Virus record (IMG/VR): IMGVR_UViG_3300000121_000010
Location: 1 to 31,732 of that record
Reading direction: 5' to 3' (one strand)
Source: a virus
Length of the DNA stretch: 31,732 nucleotides
Below, piece by piece: positions 21,658 through 31,639 of this stretch. Under the pieces are notes generated by a model. The model saw nothing but the letters and a program-made list of their open reading frames with translations. It was not told the origin of the DNA and ran no database searches. The position numbers were made by a program, and so were the translations under genes. Positions within the stretch are counted from its first letter, which is position 1. Each line of letters starts with the position of its first letter.

Positions 21658-22173
21658 ATGCACCATAACTTTTCAAAAAACTTTTTAAACAAAAATCCCT
21701 TAAAGCCAACCTCTACTACAAAAAGTATTGAAGGCGAGGCAGTGCACCGCCTTCCAACAAAAAGTATTGAAGGCAAGGCAGAGGAGTTTTTACAATTTCC
21801 CCAAGAAAAAGGAAGAAAAAGAACCGATAAGTATTTAAACATTGCAGAGGGACAAGAGCAAAATAGCGTTCAGTATGGGGATGCCGCGCGACATTTTTTA
21901 GTAGCAGACGAAACATCTAGGTCTATCCAAGACAAGTTTGGTATTTTTAAAAACTCAGGGCTGTCTAAGATGACTGGATTTATTGGAGCTAATGCTGGGG
22001 GTATAATACACGAAGTTAAAAATTTAAAAGACGGAAGGCCCTTTATGGAATCCGTAGAAGACGTAGCAAATAATTTAGCGGGATCACTGGCTTCTGTTTT
22101 TTCAAGAAACACTAGCGAAAAAATATTAGATTTTTACAAAAAAATAGCTCCTGACGGAAAAGTAAAAAATTAA
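21658..22173 (+). CDS. RH/HE/D-NN motif protein (DUF6973-like)
   Basis: This 171-aa protein has a disordered N-terminus carrying two tandem TKSIEG units (residues 21-26 and 34-39), then a helical domain with YGDAARHFLVADETSRSI (about 73-90), GANAGGIIHEVKNL (about 110-123) and ESVEDVANNLAG (about 131-142). The ordered residues Asp75, Arg78-His79, His118-Glu119, Asp135 and Asn138-Asn139 form a pattern that I associate with DUF6973-like domains in phages and bacteria; their clustering suggests a metal or catalytic site. Function is not established. It lies between neck and giant tail genes, so it may be a virion-associated enzyme, for example for entry. Confidence 0.62.
   Translation: MHHNFSKNFLNKNPLKPTSTTKSIEGEAVHRLPTKSIEGKAEEFLQFPQEKGRKRTDKYLNIAEGQEQNSVQYGDAARHFLVADETSRSIQDKFGIFKNSGLSKMTGFIGANAGGIIHEVKNLKDGRPFMESVEDVANNLAGSLASVFSRNTSEKILDFYKKIAPDGKVKN
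21718..21742 (+). repeat. Tandem 39-base-spaced repeat, copy 1
   Basis: A 25-base sequence beginning ACAAAAAGTATTGAAGGC recurs at 21757-21781 with a single difference, in frame (13-codon period). The stretch from 21731 also holds a short inverted repeat, GAAGGCG...CGCCTTC. Confidence 0.75.
21757..21781 (+). repeat. Tandem 39-base-spaced repeat, copy 2
   Basis: Second copy, 24 of 25 bases identical to 21718-21742; both encode TKSIEG(E/K)A. Confidence 0.75.
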
Positions 22174-22178
22174 AATAA

Positions 22179-25100
22179 ATGGCACAAGAAATTAAAAACA
22201 CATTTCTAAAATCCAAGATGAATAAAGATCTTGATGATAGAATATTGCCTAACGGCGAATATAGGGATGCTCGGAATATATCAGTTGGTAGATCCGAAGA
22301 TAGCGATGTCGGTGCTTTAGAAAATGTAATTGGAAACAATTTAGTTGCTGGTACTGACATTGAAGATGGATTAACCATTATAGGAATTAAAGAAAGTAAT
22401 TCTTTAAATCAACTTTTTGTGTTTTTAACAGACTACGAAGATCCCAATCCTCTCAACCCTACTAATGCTCCTTCTACTTCAAAGCATTATATTTATTCAT
22501 ACAATAATACAACAGGAGCATACACTAGATTAGTGCAAGGTGAATTTTTAAATTTTTCGACTACAAATAGAATAATAGGCATAAATTTAATTGAAAATTT
22601 ATTATTTTGGACAGACAATAGAAATCAGCCTAGAAAAATAAATATTGATGTGGCAAGGGCTTTTAAACCAGGAGGTTTATCTACCCGTCAAGGAGATTAT
22701 TATACAGAAGAACATCAAATATCTGTTGCAAAGTACAATCCATATCAACCCATAAATCTTTATAATAGGGCTGATTTAAAAGTAAGAGCAGGCGCCACAA
22801 CCACTACTTTTACTTTAGAAGGCACAAGCAGAGCAGAACTTATTGAATTTATAGGGGCAACAGTTGTTTGTACAGAAACAAGTCCTCCAACGCAAGGCGT
22901 TGATTTTGTTGAGGTTGTTAATGTCACTAATTCTTTCGCTCAACCTAATATTGTAACCGTAACTGTTTCGCCGGCAATGCAAGCGGCACCTGCAACGGGA
23001 GATTTCGTTTCTCTTATAAAGTCCACAATGACAAATAAGAACGACGATGCCCAGTGGCCTGGTGATCCAGACTATTTAGAAGACAGATTTGTTAGGTTTA
23101 GCTATAGGTTTAAATTTGACGATAATGAATACTCCTTAATGGCACCTTTTACGCAAATAGCGTATATCCCAAAACAAAAAGGGTATTTTATTAACGGCGA
23201 TGAAGATGCTGCTTATCAATCTACTATAGTTGGCTTCATGGAAAACATGGTTCAAAATATAGGTTTGGTTATCCCTCTACCTACGTCCGCTAGTAAAATG
23301 ATAGCTGATTATAAAATTAGCGGTGTAGAAATATTATTTAGAGAAAGTGATGGTCTTGCTGTAAAAGTACTTGAAAAAATTTCAGCAAATCAAATTGCAG
23401 GAGCAAGTGGAATAGATAATTATTACACATACGAGTATCAATCAAGGAAACCATACAGAACTTTACCTGAAGCTCAAACGGTAAGGGTTTATGATAAGGT
23501 ACCGGTTAGAGCATTTTCTCAAGAATCAGCGGGTAATAGAATTATATATGGTAATTTTAGAGATCAACATACTCCTCCCCCGAATATAAATTATAATTGT
23601 AGAATAACTAAAAAATCTACAACTGGTGCATATAATAACTGGATAGAGTACCCTAATCATTCTGTAAAAAGAAATAGAAATTATCAAGTAGGGTTTGTTT
23701 TAGCAGATAAGTTCGGAAGACAATCCCCGGTTTTGCTTTCATCAATAGGAGCGGGTAGCGAAAACAATGGTACATTTTATTCTGGGTCCACAATATATAG
23801 CCCTTATGATTTGCTAAAAACAGACACAGATGTAGACACTTGGTTTGGAGACGCAATACAGGTATTAGTAAATTCGCCCATTGAATCAGAAATAAATAGT
23901 GCTGCAGGAACACCTGGTCTTTATGCTTTAAAGCAGCAAAATGCTTCTACGGGAGAAGGGTTTGCTGTAACAGCAGGTCTTGTAGCTTCAGGCGTTTCTC
24001 CTATAACGGATACTACTTGGACGTTTTTTTTAAAAAATACTACCTATCCAAACAACGTAAATATTCCTCAAGAGGGCGATTATTTAAGAGGAGCTCGTCA
24101 AGACTTTGTTAAAGTCACAGGCATAACTAATCCAACATCTAATTACTATATCGTTACCACGGACGGCAGAGTAAGTGATACTTACTTAAGAACTTTAAAT
24201 TTGCCCCCTGACACACCTGATTTAAAATTTGCTTACACTATAAACGATTTAGGGTGGTACAGCTATAAAATAGTTGTAAAGCAAACCGAACAAGATTATT
24301 ATAATGTTTATTTGCCGGGAATACTTAACGGATACCCTGGACAGAGTACTGCGGGGGTGGCGGAAGGACCTTTTCCAACAGACGAGGTAAATCTTACTGC
24401 GCATACTGTTTTATTTAATGATAACATAAATAAAATTCCTAGAGATCTAGCCGAAGTAGGTCCTGATCAAAAACAATTTAGAAGTTCAGCAACTCTTTAT
24501 GGTATTGTTTCTAATACGATGGTTAATGTATCAGGAACTGGTACTCCTTCTAATACACAATATTATCCAAGGCTTCAGTCTATGGGCCCAAATGCTATTT
24601 CGCATACATCGACAGCTATTGCCGCAGCGAATGAATTTGATATGGCTTTTAGCGATCTTTCTTCAACAACCGCAACAGACCCTGATATGGTAGGGGGTGA
24701 TAATGGAAAGCTAGTTTTTTATCAGATAGATACAAAACCATTAATAGCAAGAATATCTACCACAGATAAGCCAATAGGGCAAGAGAACACTACAACAGGA
24801 ACAGGGGCTCCATACAATATGCTTCCTTATTTAGCTATTTATGAAACAGAAGCAGTGGAATCTCTTCTGGATATTTATTGGGAAACCACTTCATCTGGAT
24901 TGATAGTTGATCTAAATCAAGATGTGGCTTCAACAAATGTTGGTGTAGTTGGTTTTGAAAACCTCAATTGGGAATTTAAAGAAGATACTACACAAGGTCA
25001 GGCTGTTACTCCTTCGTATTTTAGTCCTATAAATAACGAAGGTGATCCTTACATTGGGGATTTAACTCCTTCTTTAACTGACATAAGAAACGGAGATAAT

Positions 25101-27161
25101 TTAGAAAACACTGATTTTGATATTGTAAAAGGAACTGTAGGTACTATCAATGAAGGAAAATTTCAAATTATATATACAAAGACCACTTCCCCTATTTATG
25201 AAGCAGCTAGCCCTACAAGAGATGTTTATTCTTTTGAAGTAACTCTTACTCCACCAACTGGAGAACCTTTTGTAATACAGCTTAATGGTGTAGAAGGAGG
25301 TTTTGGGGCTTTAGAAAACATTCAACCAACAATAAACCAACCCGGCAATATAATTAACGCTACGCCTTCCACGGCAACGTTAATATCTGAGAGCGATATT
25401 GATGGTTTATGGCCCGAGAACGGTAGTGCTACAGCAGATGGTCATAGAGTAGGGCTTCGGTTTTTCCTAAGAAGAGACACAAGTGCTGGTGTAGTTAGTA
25501 ACGAGATTCCCGCAAACTGGTCAATGAATGAAACTACGGGAAAATTGACCCAGAATACCCCAAGCAACGAGTTTGAGGGCAACGGGCTAGCCACATACAG
25601 GGTAAGACTAATAGTAACTGACGCCTTTGGATCAATTACTTCACCTATGCAGTCTGAAGGGTATTCTGCTCTTAGGACGGAAGTAAATTTCAGTATAACA
25701 CTAATCCCTACCCCGTTAAACGGCGAAGTAACAGCCGGAAGGATTTGTGTGGTAGATAATAGTAACTCTGGAATACCTGCTAAAATTACACAAACCGAAT
25801 TTAACAATCAAGTCTCTAACCAAATTAATGGAGCTCCTCCTGCTTTTCCGGATGGTTCTTTCGGACATTGGAAATGGGGTATACCTTATCCTTATGGTCC
25901 TTCAGGGAGAATAGGTAGCCATACAACGGGATGTATTTATTATATAGGAGCCAGCAACCCAATGGCTAATGGTGCGGGGTCTGGAGCTCAGAATCAAATA
26001 CTTAGTCATGCTAAAGGGCTTGATACAGATTTTAGTAATAGCACCAACACCCCTGTTTTTTATCACAAGATAGGAACTGGTCCGCATCGAAGTGGCGTAA
26101 TACATTTTACAATTAATACTTTCTCTCCTAATAGGCCTACAAGAGTACCTAATGTATTTCTTGTACCAAATGCAAGGTTTTACTATAGACAGCCCACAGA
26201 AGGAAATGACAATCCTAATTGGGAGTTATTAGGAAGAAGTTCAGAAATGAATCAGGTTGGAAGCGCAACGAATACGAATTTTGGACGCTATAATGACGCA
26301 CCTGCGTTAGAAACTACCTTTACCTATAGCACCGCCTTGAACGAATTTGAAGTTCCTATCCCTCCTAATGAAGGTGTGTTTAGGGCTGTAAGCAATTCAG
26401 AAGACCTTCAGAACGTATGGGTGCAGACCATGAGGGCATTTGATTTTAACGATTTATATGATTCTACTTTAGACGGTGCTAGTTCATCTGCGGGTATTGA
26501 GTACGCAATAGTTCTTACTGGGCAACAACAATGCAGCCCCCAAGCTGATGGAGATGCTCAAACCACTAATGGGGGTATCTGCAGATCTTATGTGATAGCT
26601 GACGATTTGAATTATCCTACATGCGCGGTATGGCAAAATAAAAACCTTTATGCCTTAAACGGAAATCAGCCTGGAAAACTGTTTAAGTATGACACTGCCA
26701 AAGTTGGAACTGATAGTGACACTGCTTGGAGATACATAAATGACCCCAGTGCTTCTTCAACCTACCAGGCCAGATTTGCTAGAAGCCCTTACGGTGATTA
26801 CGTAACTGAGTTATACACAGATGCTACAAGTAATGTTTTGTTTATACCCACAGCGGAAACTAATAAGTACGTGAACATTAAATTAAATAGAGTCAATTTA
26901 TCCCCTGTTCCAAATCGATATAATAACTTAGTAGATACAGACAAATATGGAAATAATGTTCCAGGGCAAACTACTATATATCAAGACCTGCAATTTAATG
27001 TAGCTTTTTCACCTTTAACAGGCAGAAAGGAACCTAGTTTGCTTAGTAACGCAGGAGTAGCTGGAATAAGGGTGTTTGAAGAAGAGAGCGCAGAATTTAA
27101 TCATTTACAAAACTACAGAAATAAGGGAACTTTAAGAGTAGCTAAACCACTTAATCCATAG
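22179..27161 (+). CDS. Giant tail stabilization/hub-type structural protein
   Basis: This is the largest gene in the window, at 1660 aa. The N-terminus has a distinctive motif run: KNTFLKSKMNKDLDDRILPN, GEYRDARNISVGRSEDSDVG, ALENVIGN (about 5-52), which I recognise from the large structural proteins called stabilization or tail proteins in crAss-like and marine phages. The next ~450 residues are beta-rich, with propeller-like repeats such as LLFWTDNRNQPRKIN. Around 1040-1170 lies an Ig/cadherin-like section (SMNETTGKLTQ, YRVRLIVTDAFG). The C-terminal third has further beta domains and Cys-containing segments. It probably builds the tail hub surrounding the neck and may carry receptor contacts. 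The next gene starts five bases after the stop. Confidence 0.82.
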   Translation: MAQEIKNTFLKSKMNKDLDDRILPNGEYRDARNISVGRSEDSDVGALENVIGNNLVAGTDIEDGLTIIGIKESNSLNQLFVFLTDYEDPNPLNPTNAPSTSKHYIYSYNNTTGAYTRLVQGEFLNFSTTNRIIGINLIENLLFWTDNRNQPRKINIDVARAFKPGGLSTRQGDYYTEEHQISVAKYNPYQPINLYNRADLKVRAGATTTTFTLEGTSRAELIEFIGATVVCTETSPPTQGVDFVEVVNVTNSFAQPNIVTVTVSPAMQAAPATGDFVSLIKSTMTNKNDDAQWPGDPDYLEDRFVRFSYRFKFDDNEYSLMAPFTQIAYIPKQKGYFINGDEDAAYQSTIVGFMENMVQNIGLVIPLPTSASKMIADYKISGVEILFRESDGLAVKVLEKISANQIAGASGIDNYYTYEYQSRKPYRTLPEAQTVRVYDKVPVRAFSQESAGNRIIYGNFRDQHTPPPNINYNCRITKKSTTGAYNNWIEYPNHSVKRNRNYQVGFVLADKFGRQSPVLLSSIGAGSENNGTFYSGSTIYSPYDLLKTDTDVDTWFGDAIQVLVNSPIESEINSAAGTPGLYALKQQNASTGEGFAVTAGLVASGVSPITDTTWTFFLKNTTYPNNVNIPQEGDYLRGARQDFVKVTGITNPTSNYYIVTTDGRVSDTYLRTLNLPPDTPDLKFAYTINDLGWYSYKIVVKQTEQDYYNVYLPGILNGYPGQSTAGVAEGPFPTDEVNLTAHTVLFNDNINKIPRDLAEVGPDQKQFRSSATLYGIVSNTMVNVSGTGTPSNTQYYPRLQSMGPNAISHTSTAIAAANEFDMAFSDLSSTTATDPDMVGGDNGKLVFYQIDTKPLIARISTTDKPIGQENTTTGTGAPYNMLPYLAIYETEAVESLLDIYWETTSSGLIVDLNQDVASTNVGVVGFENLNWEFKEDTTQGQAVTPSYFSPINNEGDPYIGDLTPSLTDIRNGDNLENTDFDIVKGTVGTINEGKFQIIYTKTTSPIYEAASPTRDVYSFEVTLTPPTGEPFVIQLNGVEGGFGALENIQPTINQPGNIINATPSTATLISESDIDGLWPENGSATADGHRVGLRFFLRRDTSAGVVSNEIPANWSMNETTGKLTQNTPSNEFEGNGLATYRVRLIVTDAFGSITSPMQSEGYSALRTEVNFSITLIPTPLNGEVTAGRICVVDNSNSGIPAKITQTEFNNQVSNQINGAPPAFPDGSFGHWKWGIPYPYGPSGRIGSHTTGCIYYIGASNPMANGAGSGAQNQILSHAKGLDTDFSNSTNTPVFYHKIGTGPHRSGVIHFTINTFSPNRPTRVPNVFLVPNARFYYRQPTEGNDNPNWELLGRSSEMNQVGSATNTNFGRYNDAPALETTFTYSTALNEFEVPIPPNEGVFRAVSNSEDLQNVWVQTMRAFDFNDLYDSTLDGASSSAGIEYAIVLTGQQQCSPQADGDAQTTNGGICRSYVIADDLNYPTCAVWQNKNLYALNGNQPGKLFKYDTAKVGTDSDTAWRYINDPSASSTYQARFARSPYGDYVTELYTDATSNVLFIPTAETNKYVNIKLNRVNLSPVPNRYNNLVDTDKYGNNVPGQTTIYQDLQFNVAFSPLTGRKEPSLLSNAGVAGIRVFEEESAEFNHLQNYRNKGTLRVAKPLNP

Positions 27162-27166
27162 AATAA

Positions 27167-28765
27167 ATGGCAGCAATAATAGAATTAAAATACTTTAATA
27201 CGTTTTGGCTTAAAAAAATTAAATCAATTACAGATGTTACGCCGGGACAGGTTGCTCAAATATATCCAACAAATGGTTGGAATGCGGCTACTAAAACAAT
27301 GATCCTTTCTACTTTGTGGGCAGAAAGTCTTGTTAATGTAGGGCAAGAGACTACAGTTAATTATACTGAGGCAGGAATAGAATATACATGGACAAGTTAT
27401 GTAGTATCCTTAGACAATAGTAATGCTACTACCCGGATTGTGCTAAACGATTTGCCCCCTGTGCCGTTCACTAATAGTCCAGTAACAACTGTGTTATTAG
27501 GTAAAATTATTAATTTTGATAATATACCTCAAGCCTATATAGCCACAGCAGATGTGGATACGGATTGGTTATTAGAAGAATCTAGAATACGAGGAGGGTA
27601 CAATAATACAAGTGTAGATCTTGGGGTTAAGGCATATTTAGTAGAAGAGGATCCTAGGCAAAAACATAGATTTAGTTCACTTATACACTCCGGCATATTT
27701 AATTCTAGAACAAATGTTAATCAAACAAATCAATTTTCAGTTGGTGAAGACATAACTCGTACAATTGACCCCGCTAATGGGTCTATACAAAAATTATATG
27801 CGGAAGATACTAACCTAATTATTTTTCAAGAAAACAAGGTAAGTAAATCTTTAATTGACAAGGACGCAATATATTCAGCAGAAGGAAATGCTAGCGTTAC
27901 TAGCCGTAATTTAGTTATTGGACAAAATGTGGCTTATGCAGGCGAATATGGCATAAGCAAAGACCCCGAATCATTTGCAGTTAATGGATACAGAAAGTAC
28001 TTTACCGACAGGAACCAAAATGTTGTATGCAGATTATCTATGGACGGTATTACCGTTATATCTAGCTACGGTATGACAGACTTTTTTAGAGATAAGCTTT
28101 CTACTGCTAAAAATAATTTAATAGGTGGTTGGGATGCACATAACAAGCAATACGTTTTATCTATGCCCCAATCAGATAGTTCTTTTGCCACTGAAAGCAG
28201 CTATGACACATTAGCTTTTGATGAAACAGCTAAAGGGTGGGTAAGCTTTTTTAGCTACAGGCCTAATAAAATTATCAGTCTAAACAACAATTATTTTACG
28301 GCTTACGAAGGTAAATTATGGAAGCATTATGAAAAACCTCCAAACAACTCGTCAATGGTCCGATTTTATGGAGTAACTTACAGTGCGAGAGTAACCTTTG
28401 TCTTCAATGGTGCTCCTTCTATGTCTAAAAACTTCCAAACCATAAATTACGAAGGGGATAACGGCTGGAGCGTTTCTCAATTTCAAACTAATACTGACAT
28501 AGCATTGCCTATATCACAGGCAAACTTTGCTACTACATTGGAGCAAATGCAAAAATCATTGTTGGTTAATAACTTTAAACTAAAAGAAGACAAGTATTAC
28601 GCGGATATTACAAATAATACACGGCCGCAAAGTGGGGAAGTTGTATTTGGAAGATCCTCTTCCGGAGTAAAGGGGTTTTTTGCTACTGTGACCATGCACA
28701 CCCAAAGCGGCGGTCAAAGAAAAGAATTGTTTGCAGTAAGCACAGGGTTTGTACAATCATCATAA
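27167..28765 (+). CDS. Tail structural protein, companion of the giant protein
   Basis: This 532-aa beta-rich protein begins MAAIIELKYFNTFWLKKIKS. Its central part, LIIFQENKVSKSLIDKDAIY (about 217-236), VTSRNLVIGQNVAYAGEYGI and FAVNGYRKYFTDRNQNVVCRLS (about 268-290), resembles the propeller-like C-terminal region of phage stabilization proteins in my memory. Five bases separate it from the giant protein, so the two may be halves of what is one polypeptide elsewhere. The remaining 200 residues contain HNKQYVLSMPQ and YEGKLWKHYEKP, typical of propeller blades. It is likely an outer tail or hub component. Confidence 0.75.
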   Translation: MAAIIELKYFNTFWLKKIKSITDVTPGQVAQIYPTNGWNAATKTMILSTLWAESLVNVGQETTVNYTEAGIEYTWTSYVVSLDNSNATTRIVLNDLPPVPFTNSPVTTVLLGKIINFDNIPQAYIATADVDTDWLLEESRIRGGYNNTSVDLGVKAYLVEEDPRQKHRFSSLIHSGIFNSRTNVNQTNQFSVGEDITRTIDPANGSIQKLYAEDTNLIIFQENKVSKSLIDKDAIYSAEGNASVTSRNLVIGQNVAYAGEYGISKDPESFAVNGYRKYFTDRNQNVVCRLSMDGITVISSYGMTDFFRDKLSTAKNNLIGGWDAHNKQYVLSMPQSDSSFATESSYDTLAFDETAKGWVSFFSYRPNKIISLNNNYFTAYEGKLWKHYEKPPNNSSMVRFYGVTYSARVTFVFNGAPSMSKNFQTINYEGDNGWSVSQFQTNTDIALPISQANFATTLEQMQKSLLVNNFKLKEDKYYADITNNTRPQSGEVVFGRSSSGVKGFFATVTMHTQSGGQRKELFAVSTGFVQSS

Positions 28766-28774
28766 TTAAATTAA

Positions 28775-29242
28775 ATGAATAAAGAATTATCAAATAACTT
28801 TATAGAACAACTAGAAGTATTACAAAATGTTTTCATAGAAAACAATGATGTAGACGGAATATATGGAGACGGGAAATCTTTAGTTAACAACGAAGAGTTT
28901 CCTATAGCAAACAATTTTACAGATGGACTTTACATGAGACATCTTACTATGAAAGCGGATACTGTAGTTATCAGTGCAATACACCATACAAATCATTTTT
29001 GGTTTTTGCTTTCAGGTAAAGTAATAGTGGAGTCAGATAATGAGGTTGTAGAGCACGTTGCGCCTTGTTGGTCTTATTCTATTAAAGGAACAAAAAGGCT
29101 CGTTAGGTGTGTCGAGGATTGCGTTTGGATAAACGTAATAGCTAATCCTACAGATGTGAGGGATATGAAACAAGTAGAAAATAATTTTTTCTCAATGACA
29201 CTTGAGGAATATAATAAAAAAGAAAAGTTATGTCAGGAATAA
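28775..29242 (+). CDS. Cupin-like small protein in the tail module
   Basis: This 155-aa protein has an RmlC/cupin pattern: MRHLTMKADTVVISAIHHTN, then HFWFLLSGKVIVESDNEVVEHVAPCWSYSIKGTKRLV (about 71-111), ending WINVIANPTD. The H-H-x-x-H cluster (residues about 69-73) sits where cupin metal ligands lie, followed by the Gly of the first cupin motif, but the usual Glu is missing. The first 50 residues are helical, a likely docking segment. I recall similar cupin-like proteins among tail genes of marine phages. It could bind a ligand or act structurally. Its 3' end overlaps the next gene by 13 bases. Confidence 0.72.
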   Translation: MNKELSNNFIEQLEVLQNVFIENNDVDGIYGDGKSLVNNEEFPIANNFTDGLYMRHLTMKADTVVISAIHHTNHFWFLLSGKVIVESDNEVVEHVAPCWSYSIKGTKRLVRCVEDCVWINVIANPTDVRDMKQVENNFFSMTLEEYNKKEKLCQE

Positions 29243-29979
29243 TAGTAGCCGCGGGAATCGGCATATTAGGTAGTGTAGCCGGTGGAATTATCAGCGGTAA
29301 AGCCGCTAAGAAAGCAGCAAAGGCTGCAGCCGCAGAAAAAGCAAGAATAGGTAAACAAATGGCGCAATTTGAAGCGAATAGGCAAGCCGTAACTAACCCT
29401 TTTTCTGATGTAACCTCCTTATCTGGTTTAATAGACGATATGAGGGGCGACCTATCTAATCCCTTTGCTAGTCTAGGTGTTGCTACGGGAGCCGCAGAAA
29501 TACAAATGGAACAAACAGATATAGCGCTGGCAAATACATTAGATACACTGCAAGCAACCGGGGCGAGCGCAGGAGGCGCTACAGCATTGGCTCAAGCCGC
29601 TAGAGCAAGTAAAAAAGACGTTGCTGCTAATATAGAGCAGCAAGAAGCTGCTAATGAAAAAATGAAGGCTCAAGGGGCACAGGATTTGCAAGCAAAAGAA
29701 ATGCAGCTTACTCAAATGGAAATTAGTGAGGAAGGGCGTGTGCAAAATGCTCAAGCTCAAGGTAAACAATTTATGTTTAATGCTCAGGAACAAAGGGATA
29801 TGATGACATTAGATAGGATGCAGTCGGGTATTGACCAATCAAATCAAAATCAAGCGAATGCTAATGCAGCAAAAGCACAGGCTACTGCGGGTATGATAAG
29901 TGGCATAACATCTTCAGTGGGGGGAATGATGAGCTCTGGAGCATTTGCAGAGGGAGGATCTTTAAATCCTAACGGTTAA
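29230..29979 (+). CDS. Probable internal virion (ejection) protein with membrane helix
   Basis: This 249-aa protein begins with a Gly/Ala-rich hydrophobic segment (IIVAAGIGILGSVAGGIISG, residues about 4-23), followed by a basic Lys/Ala helix and long Ala/Gln/Glu coiled coils (about 100-220, EQQEAANEKMKAQGAQDLQ). The end is Gly/Met-rich (FAEGGSLNPNG). This arrangement, a short membrane-active helix plus Ala/Gln coiled coil, is typical of podovirus internal core/ejection proteins such as T7 gp14-type. It would be expelled at infection to help form a DNA channel across the envelope. It overlaps the cupin-like gene and precedes a second internal-type protein. Confidence 0.75.
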   Translation: MSGIIVAAGIGILGSVAGGIISGKAAKKAAKAAAAEKARIGKQMAQFEANRQAVTNPFSDVTSLSGLIDDMRGDLSNPFASLGVATGAAEIQMEQTDIALANTLDTLQATGASAGGATALAQAARASKKDVAANIEQQEAANEKMKAQGAQDLQAKEMQLTQMEISEEGRVQNAQAQGKQFMFNAQEQRDMMTLDRMQSGIDQSNQNQANANAAKAQATAGMISGITSSVGGMMSSGAFAEGGSLNPNG

Positions 29980-29992
29980 ATAATAAGAAAAT

Positions 29993-31612
29993 ATGAGTTA
30001 TAGAAATCCAAAAATAATCGACGACAAGTCTGGACAAATACTTGGCCAGGCAATAGCGCTAGGTGCGCAGAATATTTCTAAAGGTATTGTAGGTATGGAA
30101 GCCCAATACCAAGCAGCACAAAAGCGAAAAGAAGAAAAGGCAAAAGCTGACCAATTAAAAAGGGATAGGGAATCTGATGACATGGTTAAGGCTATAGAAA
30201 CAAACTCAAAAAACAGAACCGCTCAATATAAACGGCAGCAAGAAAACATGAAGAATGTTGGTGAAAATTTTACCGGCAAGATGGAAAAAGTCGTAAATGA
30301 GGGGGGCCAGCTAAGAATGGATAATGTTACGGACAAAAGCCCTGAAATGGTTGCTAAAATTAAAAAAAACGCGGAAGAGCAAGATAACTTAAATGGTTTT
30401 ATGGTAAATATAGGCTCTATAATGCCCGAAGCTGCTGAGCTATCAGAATTAACTCCCAGTCAATTAAAAGATCTTGTATATTATACTTCTATAAACGGGG
30501 ACAACGGGGGATCTGCTCAGGTTATTCTAAAGGGACTAATGGCTACAGAAGGATATGGATATGATATAATGCAGGAAGATGGTATAAATTACCTTCTTAT
30601 AAATACTCCAGATGGAAGTCAAGCCAGATTTAGCGAAGCTGAGTTAGAGGCCGCAGGAGAGCTTTTTGGAAAACGAGAGCAGACTACTTCCCAGTATTTA
30701 GATGCAACACTTAAAGACAAAATATTAGTAGAACAAGAGGGACAGTCAGGGTTAGCGTTGGCTCAGGGCTTATCTGACATAAACGGGGATGGTACAGAAA
30801 TAAGTGTACCTGTTATTACAGAAGAAGTAGATGCTCAAGGATATAAAATTGTTAAACAAGACATAAATGCGGGTAAACTTGATAAGATGTTAAACACAGA
30901 AATAATGCAGGTTTATTCTACAATAACTACAGCACCCTCTGCTACTTTTAGAAACCATACTTTAAATGATTTACTAATAGATCCAGACGAGTTTGATAAC
31001 CTTACAAAAGAAGATCAAGAAAAAATGGTTGGCGCTCAGGTTACCAATAACATATTGCAAAAATATGGTATAAAGCAAGTAGAAGTTGCTTTAGAAAACG
31101 ATGGCAAAGAAACACAATACTACCGTCAAAGCAGAGGACCAGCTATGCCAAAAGAGGGAGTTACCGCTACGCAAAGGGTTGAAAACTTTAATGATTTTAA
31201 CGCTGGATTAAATAGTTTAGTTAAAACAGCAGGGGATGCTCCGGTGGGCATGCAATCAGCCCTGAAACTTCTTTCTGTTGGGGCGGGTAAAAAGTTAACT
31301 ATAAATAGTAAAAGAAGACCTATAAACGATGTCGTATTTAATGGCGGCAGCATGACCGTAACGTGGGATAGACCTAAATTTGCTAGCTCAGAGTCAGATC
31401 AGAGCATAGAAAAATACAATAATCCTGATAGAAATATCATAGATCCCGTGACAAGACAGCCGGTTAGGCCCGCTAAGAATTTAAACTCTAAAACGTTTGA
31501 TTTAAACAATTATGAAACATTAACTAATTTTATTCAAGATGCAGGATATGTTTCGGCTACTCAAGCAAGAGAAATGGCTAAAAAAATAATAGAGGCAAAC
31601 AAGGCTAGATAA
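29993..31612 (+). CDS. Probable internal virion protein
   Basis: This 539-aa protein has a helical N-terminus (about 1-110: charged RKEEKAKADQLKRDRESDDM and KNRTAQYKRQQENMKN), a mixed middle with YGYDIMQEDGINYLLINTPDG (about 184-204) and a C-terminus of about 100 residues with NNYETLTNFIQDAGYVSA and a final helix. No catalytic motif is recognised. It follows the ejection-type protein by 13 bases and precedes another virion gene, as in the internal-core clusters of short-tailed phages. Function is inferred from position and helical content only. Confidence 0.65.
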   Translation: MSYRNPKIIDDKSGQILGQAIALGAQNISKGIVGMEAQYQAAQKRKEEKAKADQLKRDRESDDMVKAIETNSKNRTAQYKRQQENMKNVGENFTGKMEKVVNEGGQLRMDNVTDKSPEMVAKIKKNAEEQDNLNGFMVNIGSIMPEAAELSELTPSQLKDLVYYTSINGDNGGSAQVILKGLMATEGYGYDIMQEDGINYLLINTPDGSQARFSEAELEAAGELFGKREQTTSQYLDATLKDKILVEQEGQSGLALAQGLSDINGDGTEISVPVITEEVDAQGYKIVKQDINAGKLDKMLNTEIMQVYSTITTAPSATFRNHTLNDLLIDPDEFDNLTKEDQEKMVGAQVTNNILQKYGIKQVEVALENDGKETQYYRQSRGPAMPKEGVTATQRVENFNDFNAGLNSLVKTAGDAPVGMQSALKLLSVGAGKKLTINSKRRPINDVVFNGGSMTVTWDRPKFASSESDQSIEKYNNPDRNIIDPVTRQPVRPAKNLNSKTFDLNNYETLTNFIQDAGYVSATQAREMAKKIIEANKAR

Positions 31613-31639
31613 TAATTACTACAATTAAAATATATATTT

